64,000 nt of DNA from Cornus controversa (taxonomy: Eukaryota; Streptophyta; Magnoliopsida; Cornales; Cornaceae), in NCBI GenBank assembly GCA_026545225.1, contig CM048845.1, positions 28,672,001 through 28,736,000 of the forward strand, in the 5' to 3' direction. How positions within the stretch are numbered: the first letter of the stretch is position 1; each line of letters opens with the position of its first letter. The notes under the pieces are model-generated. The model was not told the DNA's origin and made no database searches. It saw only the letters and a program-made list of their open reading frames with translations. Both the position numbers and the translations under genes were made by a program. Positions 55,553-64,000 of this stretch are shown here, one piece after another.

Positions 55553-56204
55553 ATGTCTCCAAGAAGAGCGCGAGACATTGGCGTTGATGCTCCTCAGGAG
55601 CCAGTAGATGGAACGCAATTTATGCGTGATATGGCTGAGACTATGAGGAGGATGGCTAGGAAAGCCAGGGAAGAGGAGGTTCAAGCATTGCCTAGGGTTG
55701 CCTTGAGCCACCAAATGGTGGCAATGAAGGAATATGTGAAATTTAAGCCGCCTACTTTTAATGGCGCGCGTGATCCACTTGTGGCTGAGAGTTGGATTAA
55801 CCAAACTCACAAACTCATGGTTGTTCTTGCAATCGATGAGGATTTGAAAGTAGGGGTGGCAGCGCTCCGTTTGTTAGGAGAGGCAGATCGGTGGTGGTAG
55901 TTCATTGGAAACACCCACAACACCGAGACTATGGACTGGAAGACCTTTAAGGGGTTATTTTTTGATAAGTTCTTTCTGGCTTCGGTGAAAGACCGGATGA
56001 GGCAAGAGTTCATAGATCTAGTCCAAGGGGACTTGGATGTGATGAGGTACGAGACCAAATTTACATCTTTGGCTTGCTTTGCCCCGGAGATAGTAGCTAA
56101 TGAAGAGCTAAAGGTGAAAAAGTTCATGAAAGGATTGAAAATCTCTATCAGAAAGAGGGTGTCCATTTTGGGTTTGAGGACCAACAGTGAGATGGTTGAC
56201 AGAG
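55553..56204 (+). pseudogene. Tekay-like gag, 5' part
   Basis: Starts at ATG 55553 (MSPRRARDIG). The gag domain reads FKPPTFNGARDPLVAESWIN and VGVAALRLLGEADRWW, then TMDWKTFKGLFFDKFF and VKDRMRQEFIDLVQGDLDVM. A TAG at 55898-55900 follows the two tryptophans, where relatives read a third; a TGG-to-TAG change explains it. The frame then stays open until the solo LTR enters at 56205. The second part of gag resumes at 60493. Confidence 0.88.
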
Positions 56205-56639
56205 TGTAAGGACCGGAATTATTTTGACCGGTTCTGGGTGAATTTGGACCGGACTAAATTTTTTCGGAATAATTAAAATTTCGGAAAGGGTATGGACATT
56301 TATGTTTCCATACAAGTGGAAGGTGTGTGTATATGTATATATATATATATACGTAGTACCTATATTTATATTTAATTATAAATATATGGTGGGCTTTTAC
56401 GCAATTATGAGGAAGTGTGGGTGCCTATACATGATTGTAGGTATAGATGTGAAGAAAATACATGGAATACATGTATTTTGTGGATGGTGCAGTATATTAT
56501 ATATATATATAATATATATGTGATATGTGGACCAAGTAAAAGAAGACCAAGGGAATGGTCAGCCGAAAAGAAAAAGAAAAGGAAAAAGAAGAGAAGAAAA
56601 AGAATCGGGGAGAGAGAAGAGAGGGAGAAACCGAGAGAA

Positions 56640-57410
56640 GCCGCGACGGCAGCAGAGGGGTTCTCACGGCAGGGCTTCGGCCCGCCGTCGGCAACGGGGG
56701 TGACCGACGGTGGTTGCAGGTGAACCCGGTCGGCTGGACCGCTGGTGGGTCTTGCGGGGGACTTGGTTCACCGTGGCGGTTTCAGCTGGGGTCACTGGTT
56801 CGGCTGAAGGTGAGATCGGCTGGTGGTGCTCACGGCGGGGCTTCGCCTGGGCGACGACGAAGGCTGTGCTCCGGCAACGGCTGACGGCGATAGTGGTGTT
56901 GCTCGGTGGTTTGAGTGGTGTTCGCACGAACACCCCTTGTTCGTGGGTCAGATCCGAATGGGGACTTCGGATTTCCATGGGTAAAGTTGCGGGTTGTTGA
57001 CAACGACTGGGGTTTGTTTGGCCGAGGGTTGTGGATCTCACGGCTGTGGTTGGGTTGGCTTTGGATGGCCCGACGATGGTGCGCACGGCTTGATTGGGGC
57101 TGTGTTTGGTTCAGTTCTTGGGGTTATTTCAGTTGGGTTTTTGAATGGATTCCACTGGGTATGGTGATTGGAGGTTCACGATTGGTGGAGTGTTCCGGCG
57201 ATGGACAGCTGGGGAAGATGGTGGTAGTCCCACGGACTGAGGTCCTTCTTGGCTTGGGTCGGATGGGTTTTCGGATGGATCTGATGTGGGTTTGGCTCGA
57301 TTTTGGGTCCGATCCTGGTGGGTTTTCATGGTGGCTGGGTTGTGGCTTTCTTCTTGGTTCGGTTGATGGTGGGTGAGCATGGGTGGAGCTCACGGCTTGG
57401 ACAGTGGGCA
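56640..57410 (+). other. GC-rich block of the solo LTR, open in several frames
   Basis: Open frames occur on both strands (for example 56664-57086 minus, 56915-57376 plus) with Gly/Trp-rich or Pro/Thr-rich compositions. The frames overlap completely and have no domain character. The block is probably untranslated leader sequence of the LTR transcript. Confidence 0.6.
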
Positions 57411-58980
57411 TTTGGCAGGAGAGTGGTGATATATATATATATATATATTTACGGATGATGATTGTTCAGTTGTGGTGCTGGGTTTTCACAGTTGAGGTGA
57501 TGGGTCTATGGTGGTACCCATGGCTTCATGGACAGCCGTGATTGGTGCTTACGACTGGGTTGATTTTGGATCAATGATGGTTGGGCTTCCATGGTTGGAA
57601 TTCTCGATTGGGATTCGGGATGAGACTCGGCAGATAGCCGGGTTGAGTTTGTTTGAGCAGCCATAATTTTGGGCTGCAATGTTCGAGATCTACAAATGCA
57701 TAGGTTTGTGATTGATTTCGGTTAGTGGCCGATTAGAGGCAAGCTATCGAATGGATGGTTTCGTGGTTGGACCGGAAATCAGAAAGGGCAAGGAAATGGT
57801 TCAGAGGATTGTCGTGTGGACTTTGACACGGGACTGGACCGGACTTGGAAATAGGACGCTTTGCAAGCGCGGACTTAGTGAAAGCTGGACCTAAGGCAAG
57901 TTGATTCTTGCCTCTATCTCATACATATCTTTTACGTACGTTGAGTAATTTACATATGTCTTAATTTAATCATATGTGGTATGTGTATATACATATATAT
58001 GTAGGCGTTTATATATATATGTGTATAGGGAATGTGGTACATACATGGGATGTGAGAGGATATATATATATGCGTGTGTGTATATATATGTATGTGTGGG
58101 TTTGGGAAGCGATAACATGTTAGATTTATCGCCTACTTGCATTGTGATATGCATGTATGTATAGATTAAAGTCAATGAAAAGTATGCTAAATAATACCTG
58201 TTTAGCTCTGTGTTGTCTTGTATGCATATGTGGTTCTTATGCATAGTGTTCAAGAAGTATATATATGTATGTGATTATATATATATATATGGTTGCAGTA
58301 GTAGAAATGCATGCTAAGTTGAATTTAACTTTTGGCGAGCATTTGAAAAATATGAAATGTGCTAAGTGTTTTATATGTTCTTGATACATATGTGGGTGAT
58401 GTAATATATATATATGTGTATATATATTGTGATTGGAATGCATGTTAGCTACTTGTAATGAATACATGCATTGAATGAGAGCATAACTATATTTATGCTA
58501 GTGTAAGTGCATATGTGATTTATATGCATGATTTGACATGTACGTGTTTACATGTAGGGTTACGTGAATGAAATGCATGCTATCTGTTTATAGAAAATGT
58601 ATGCATTGGTTATGGCATGATAAGAATATGCTAAGTTGGAATTGTTTGCATATGTGAGGTGTTATGTAAGTATTTGAACATATATGTGCTATATGTGTTG
58701 GAATGTGATGAGAAGCATGCTAAATACTTCTTTTTAGTATTCATAAGCATGGGTTGAGGCATGAAAATATTATGCTGTGTATATATGCATTCATATTGCA
58801 TGTATATGAGGGAAATGACATATATGTGGTTATATGTGTGTTTGTGTAAAGAGCAATGCATGCTATGTTTTCTTTTGACTAGCGTAGGCATTGTGAGGCA
58901 TGAACATTGAATGCTTGGTTGTTGTATGTTCGAAATGCATATATGGTGCCGTTGTGAGAAAACGGGGAAGTGTGGTTGAA

Positions 58981-59434
58981 TAACCTAGAGTAGGTCAATA
59001 CTCGGTTAGGGTTGTGGTCATAAAGTGGGCAAATCATCCAGAGTAGGTCAATACTCGGTCACGATGAGAGCATTGGAGCGGTAACGCCATCTTGGAGTAG
59101 GTAAATACTCGATGACGGTGGTCTACGCACCTTGGAGTAGGTAAATACTCGGTGTGGATCCCAAAAAGAGGCCCAATCACCTTGGAGTAGGTAAATACTC
59201 GGTGATTGTGGTTTATTCACCTTGGAGTATGTGATGACTCGGTGACAAACTACTTAACCGCCTTGGAGTATGTGATGACTCGGCGAGGAAAACTATCTAA
59301 CCACCTTGGAGTATGTGATGACTCGGTGATGAATTCCAAAACCAACTAATCACCTTGGAGTATGTGATGACTCGGTGGTGGTGTTGGAATTGTGTGTGAG
59401 GCGTCTCGGTCACATGATTGGTTAAAAATCATGT
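58981..59434 (+). repeat. Nine-unit hairpin array with covarying stems (solo LTR)
   Basis: Each unit is an outer stem, then GGAGTA, a 6-nt loop GGTAAA or GGTCAA (or TGTGATG variants), then TACTC or ACTC. Outer stems: TAACC/GGTTA (58981-59008), CATC/GATG (59088-59114), CACC/GGTG (59128-59154), CAATCACC/GGTGATTG (59174-59208), TCACC/GGTGA (59217-59245), CGCC/GGCG (59259-59285), CACC/GGTG (59302-59328) and CACC/GGTG (59351-59377). Unit 2 (59036-59059) pairs only weakly. A last hairpin ACATGATT/AATCATGT (59412-59434) closes the array. Confidence 0.88.
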
Positions 59435-60492
59435 TAGGATATCGGGTTGAGTCCGAGAGAGGGACAAGTGTGTGAACGTGCTTACATTTCCTATTGTGAA
59501 GCATGCTTCGTGTTTAACGCATTCTTATATATGCGTTGTTTGTGACAGGACATGATATATGTTGGATATCTATTGCTTTTGAGCATGTTATATGGTTTAA
59601 ATGCATCTTTATTGCATTTGAGACGTGCTACTTGACGAGTAGGTGATGTGATAGTTGATTTGCCTCATTTATGAAAATGTGTTGATATATATGTTCTATA
59701 TACATATTGGTACTGAATGTTTACTGCTTTCAAGCATGTTGAAAATGATTTCTAAAATCATGTGTGGTGGATTTGTATGTTCATATGTGCTAGAGTAGCC
59801 ATATACATCATTGGTTTATGCATGCTAGGTGGGGCATGGTCTTAAATATTGTGATATATTTAAGTGCATGTATATTTTAGAGAATATGTGAGAATCGACC
59901 TGCTGCAGCGGTGATAGTATGGTTCTACTTACCTTGTTGGGCCTTTGAGCTCACCCCCTCCCAGGTTTTGCAGGTATTGCTGGTTTTGGAGTCAGTTGGG
60001 AAAACTGATAGCACCAGTTGCAGAGGTAGTAATTAGATTCCTTAGAATCTAATTTATGTCCAGGATATTGGATAGATAGATGTATTACATTTGAGTTAAA
60101 TGTATGGAGAGATGTGTATTGATTCAGTTCCTTCACTTGTATTTATTCATGTGATGTATATATTTAATACGGACATTCAAGGACTGAGGCATGTATATTT
60201 ATGATTGTATTATGCATGTTGTAGAAATATTGGGGGGACACGGGCCCAGAAGTGTCCATTTTTATTACTTAGATATGAATGCTGGGGGACACGTGCCCAG
60301 AAGTGTCCATATAAATTGTAAAGCAGGTATATCATGCCAGGAGCTGATTATTTAGAATGGGTCATGCCCAATTTTCGTAAAAATGATAGGAAATTGAGGT
60401 TGCATGATCAGGTGGTGGTTAGAGCGTGAGGGTGATCTCACGGGGTTCACACCTCAGTTTTTGGGCCTCAGAAATCAGGGTGTGACACAGAG

Positions 60493-60872
60493 CCTTGGTG
60501 GCTAAGGATGATGATAGAGACACTCAGAGGTTGTGGGACTCTAGATAACATGTGAAGGGTATAGGTACCTCTTCGGGTGGTCAGGGGAGGAAAAGGAATA
60601 GGGAGGGCAGATCAGGTTCACAGGGGCAGCAGCAGACTCGCCCGGTACCTTTATTGTCCTTACCTACTGGATCTGCAAGATCCACAATTATGTGCTACCA
60701 TTGCCAGCAGTCTGGCCATTTTTGTTCTGAGTGCCCTCAGAGGCAAATAGTGGCATCAGTGCCGATGACTTCGGTGGGGGAACGGGTATGTTTTCATTGC
60801 AAGCAACCCGACCATGTTAGGGCCAACTGTCCACAGAGACAAAGTACACCTAGTGGTATAGGGACTCAGTAG
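60493..60872 (+). pseudogene. Tekay-like gag, 3' part with two zinc knuckles
   Basis: Continues the gag frame after the solo LTR. A TAA near 60545 interrupts it, then 60552-60872 is open. Two CCHC knuckles are intact: CYHCQQSGHFCSEC (about 60690-60735) and CFHCKQPDHVRANC (about 60790-60835). These bind the element RNA in Gag. The region between gag and protease is Gln/Ser/Pro-rich with several stops. Confidence 0.88.
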
Positions 60873-61029
60873 AGGGCTGGGTAGACAGCTACGGTACAGT
60901 CTAGTTTTAGGATATTACCGCCACCTCATCCAGTGCATTCCGTACAGGGATCTCGGGTAGTGAGAGGTCCCACGCCTGCTTCTAGTCAGCAGTCAGGGTT
61001 ATAGGGGGACTGGTCAGCAGTCGCGGGGC

Positions 61030-61300
61030 TATGTGCTCACGCTTGCTCTGGCAGAGGACATACCAGGACCGTCTGTAGTCAGAGGTATTTTCCTGGTTTC
61101 TAGCTCATGGGCTAAGGTGTTGATAGATTCAGGTGCATCACATTTATTCATATCTGTTGCATTTGCTTGTGCGTTGTGGCTGAGGGTGTGATCACTGGAG
61201 TCACCATTGTCTATTGATACACCAGTTGGGGGTAGGGTTACCCTGGATAGAGTGTGTCGATCTTGCGAGATCGAGGTTGCTGGACATTGACTAGTGTTTG
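61030..61300 (+). pseudogene. Tekay-like protease remnant
   Basis: GIFLVSSSWAKVLIDSGASH (about 61084-61143) contains the active-site D-S-G-A. A TGA (about 61190) and a TAG (about 61290) interrupt the domain, and the second landmark [13 protein letters not shown] lies at about 61329-61367 in the same frame. Confidence 0.85.
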
Positions 61301-62868
61301 ACTTTGTGTTGCTAGACATGACCACTTTCGATGTCATTCTGGGCATGGACTGGCTATCTACATTTAGAGCCATGGTTGATTGTCTCCATAGGAAAGTGAC
61401 AGTGTGCACACCCGAGGGTGATTACTTTTATTTTGTGGGAGAGCGGGATGATTTCTATGTTCCGTCTCTGCTTGGTTCTGGTGTGAGAGACAGGGTTGGA
61501 TATTTCCTAGCTAGCTTATTAGCCAAGGAGGATGAGATTGTGACTAGTGGAGGATTTCCACCAGTGGTTAGAGAGTTTGTGGATGTGTTTTTGGAGGACT
61601 TGACAGAGTTACCTCTGATGAGAGATGTTATGTTTAGCATTGATCTTGCTCCTGGTACCGCGCCTATCTCTATGGCACCAGCAGAATTGATGGAGTTAAA
61701 AGATCAATTGCAGGAGTTGTTGGATAAGGGATTTGTACGACCTATTACATCGCCTTGGGGAGCTCCAATCCTGTTTGCTAAAAAAAAGGACGGATCTTTA
61801 TGGTTATGCATAGACTACTGTAAGTTGAACCAAGCAACGATTAAGAACAAGTATCATTTGCCAAGGATAGATGACTTGTTTGATCAGCTTAAGGGTTCGA
61901 CTTGCTTTTCGAAGATCGACTTGAGGTCGGGGTATTACCAGTTGAGGGTAAGGGAAGAGGACATTTCGAAGATAGCTTTTTGGACTAGATATGGCCACTA
62001 TGAGTTTCTAGTGATGCCATTTGGATTGACGAATGCACTAGCAGCGTTCATGGATTTGATGAACTGGATATTCAGGGTGTACTTTGATAAATTTGCGGTG
62101 GTCTTCGTGGATGACATTCTTGTGTATTCTTCTTCTATGGAGGAGCATGAGATCCACTTGAGGACAATGTTGCAGAAATTGAGAGAACACCGTTTGTATG
62201 CCAAATTCAAAAAATATGAATTTTGGCTAACGGAAGTGAAGTTCCTAGGACACGTGGTGTTAGAAGGAGGAGTATTGGTAGACCCTTCTAAGATAGAAAC
62301 AGTAATGGATTGGGAGAGGCCAAAGAACGTATTTGAGATACGTATCTTCTTGGGATTAGCCAGATATTACCAAGGTTTCGTGAAAGACTTTTCAAAGTTA
62401 GCAGCGCCGATGACTAAGCTTACTCGTAAAGGAGTTAAGTTTGAGTGGAACGAGGCTTGCGAGCATTCCTTTATGGAATTGAAGCGTAGATTGACTAGTG
62501 CTCCAATATTGATTATTCGCGAGCGCAGTTTGGGTTACGTCATCTACTGTGACGCTTCACGGGATGGTTTGGGATGTGTGTTAATGCAGACTGAGAGGGT
62601 TGTTGCATATAGTTTCTGACAGTTAAAGATCCACAAGCAGAATTATCCAACTCATGACTTGGAGTTTGCTTTGAAAACGTGGAGGCATTATCTCTACGGA
62701 GAGAAGTTTGAGGTTTTCTCTGATCATAAGAGTTTGAAGTACCTTTTTACACAAAAGGACTTGAATATGAGACAGAGGAGATAGGTTGAATACATGGAAG
62801 ACTACAACTTTGATCTTCAGTATCACCCGGGGAAGGCTAATGTGGTTGCCGATGCATTGAGCAAGAAA
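61294..62868 (+). pseudogene. Tekay-like reverse transcriptase and RNase H
   Basis: Open for 441 codons to a TGA at 62617-62619. RT landmarks in order: [73 protein letters not shown] and the catalytic [11 protein letters not shown] (about 62104-62136). In relatives the NAP of LTNAP is usual; here it is NAL. The RNase H domain begins [15 protein letters not shown] and, after the TGA, continues [29 protein letters not shown] and NVVADALSKK. A further TAG near 62782 follows RQRR. Catalytic-type residues of both domains are present. Confidence 0.92.
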
Positions 62869-64000
62869 TCACATGGCACTTTGGCTAGCATTGCCATTCG
62901 TGAATGGAAGATGATGGAAGACATCTCAGAAATGAGATTGTGCTTCAATGAGAGTGATGGACATGCCACTTTGTTCACACTCATAGCTCATCCAACTCTA
63001 GTGAGTAGGGTGGTTGAGGAGCAGAGGCATGACACAGAGTTAGAGAGCATTCACACTCGACTTACGGGTGGCGAAGTAGTGGAGGATTGGATTATCCATT
63101 CAGACGGAGGTCTGAGGTTTAGAGGTAGAATGGTTGTTCCATTGGCTTGTAGGGATAAGGTTCTAAGGGAGTTTCATAGCTCCAGACTTGCAGTACATCC
63201 TGGTGGTACCAAGATGTACCACAACCATCGTAGATAGTATTGGTGAAAAGGCATAAAAAAGGATGTCGCACGATTTGTGGCAAGGTGCCTCACTTGTCAA
63301 AGAGTAAAAGCAGAGCATGTGAGACCGGCAGGTTTGTTACAGCCTTTACCAGTAGCTATATGAAAGTGGGAACACGTCACTATGGACTTTGTGACGGGGT
63401 TACCTAGGACGAGGAAGAGTCATGATGCAGTTTGGGTCATTGTGGATAGATTGACCAAGGTGGCTCATTTCCTTTCGATTCGAGTGACAGATGATGTGGA
63501 TACTCTTAGTCGGTTGTATATTAATCAGATTGTGAGACTACATGGAGTGCCAGTTTCCATTGTGTCTGATAGGGATCCGAGATTTACATCACGATTTTGG
63601 CAGAGTTTTCAGGCTGCACTTGATACGGACCTCCATTTCAGTACAGCTTTCCATTCTCAGACAGATGGTCAGTCGGAGCGTACTATACAGATCTTGGAGG
63701 ATATGCTTAGAGCATGTGCACTTAATTTTTGAGGCAGTTGGGAGGATCACCTTCCATTGGTGGAGTTTGCATACAATAATAGCTACCAAGCTAGTATTGA
63801 GATGGCTCCATTTGAGGCTTTGTACGGTAGACCTTGTAGGTCGCTAGTTTGTTAGACAAAGGTCGGTGAGATAGTGGATTTAGGGCAGGATATAGTCAGA
63901 GAGACTACAAAAAAGATTAAGATTATATGACAGCGTTTGCTTACGGCTTAGAGTCATCAGAAAAGCTATGCTGACAAAAGGCGGAGGCCTTTAGCATTTG
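62869..64000 (+). pseudogene. Tekay-like integrase (continues past the window)
   Basis: The H-H-C-C zinc region spans about 63170-63300 (HSSRLAVHPGGTKMYH, then CLTCQRVK), with TAG and TGA stops at 63235 and 63241. The catalytic core 63382-63732 is open: MDFVTGLP with the first Asp, IVSDRDPRF with the second and [16 protein letters not shown] with the Glu. TGA at 63730, TAG near 63853 and TGA near 63928 follow. The C-terminal region continues past 64000 (SYADKRRRPL at the edge). All breaks are in-frame stops with no frameshift. Confidence 0.9.

Larger units (their letters stand above)
56205..60487 (+). mobile_element. Solo LTR (4283 bp) inserted in gag
   Basis: Bounded by TGTAAGGACC and GGGTGTGACA with an exact CAGAG target duplication (56200-56204, 60488-60492). 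No PBS, gag or pol is inside, so it is the product of recombination between two LTRs. It is related to the 52302-55292 LTR. Contents in order: (AT) tracts, a GA-rich stretch (56560-56640), a GC-rich block (56640-57400) open in several frames, a TATATG-rich stretch (57970-58900) and a hairpin array (58981-59434). The reading frame of gag is consistent across it once its 4288 bp (with one TSD) are discounted. Confidence 0.93.
52302..64000 (+). mobile_element. Tekay/Del-like gypsy retrotransposon, running past the window end
   Basis: A putative 5' LTR (52302-55292) is followed by an initiator-methionine PBS, gag with two CCHC knuckles, protease, RT, RNase H and integrase. The window ends before the 3' LTR. 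A 4.28-kb solo LTR (56205-60487) splits gag. Pol keeps one frame from 61294 to 64000 and is broken only by single stop codons, mostly explained by G-to-A or C-to-T changes, so it has decayed less than the other gypsy elements here. Lineage assignment rests on pol and gag wording. Confidence 0.88.

Noticed and set aside
56664-57376. Overlapping GC-rich open frames in the solo LTR
   Set aside because: Open on both strands at once with biased composition; GC-rich sequence simply lacks AT-rich stop codons.
58981-59377. Regular repeats and spacers resembling a CRISPR array
   Set aside because: The sequence is a plant retroelement LTR; repeats are hairpins with varying stems and no cas genes are expected or seen.

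Overview
The window is nuclear DNA of a flowering plant, most likely a dicot. It is AT-rich, carries many (AT)n microsatellites, and is built mainly from nested LTR retrotransposons (Ty3/gypsy) and small non-autonomous elements. The one intact host gene is a TIR-NB-ARC-LRR (TNL) immune receptor with six exons; TNLs of this kind are absent from grasses.

Layout. 1-3.2 kb: intergenic; its first ~110 bp and the block 505-880 have paralogous copies at 50.7 kb and 25.4 kb. 3.2-5.1 kb: tandem array of ~355-bp units in an A-B-A-B order, with a small MITE at its edge. 5.2-7.2 kb: a nest in which a hAT element (exact 8-bp TSD) sits inside a TRIM (exact 5-bp TSD) inside a long-inverted-repeat element, plus a SINE remnant. 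7.4-7.85 kb: a Mutator-type MITE with an exact 9-bp TSD. 8.59-22.75 kb: a large LTR element with no recognisable coding capacity (LARD-like), split by a complete but decayed chromovirus (11.08-18.35 kb, TSD CTTGC). 24.4-25.0 kb: another MITE. 27.07-39.51 kb: a 12.4-kb Tat-type gypsy element (TSD CTTTC) with decayed gag, protease, RT, RNase H and a second RNase H. It lacks integrase but carries a broken antisense ORF of the plant mobile domain (PMD) family and a ~50-bp minisatellite. 41.19-48.79 kb: the TNL gene, predicted at 1197 aa. 50.24-50.64 kb: a complete minus-strand TRIM. 52.3-64.0 kb: a Tekay/Del-like gypsy element running off the window, its gag split by a 4.28-kb solo LTR (TSD CAGAG).

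The most unusual signal is in the two Tekay-type LTRs. Each carries a tandem array of imperfect hairpins in which the middle is conserved but the stems differ from unit to unit while both arms change together: five units at 53550-53813, each with a 15-nt loop, and nine at 58981-59377. This is what selection for secondary structure would look like, and I know of no description of it. Weaker hairpin arrays occur in the chromovirus LTR, the LARD 3' region and the Tat 3' region.

The retroelement genes are all broken, many by in-frame stops, and are described only as remnants. The TNL reads open through every exon with good splice sites and intact TIR, NB-ARC, LRR and C-terminal C-JID landmarks, so it is probably functional. 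All similarity statements are by eye.
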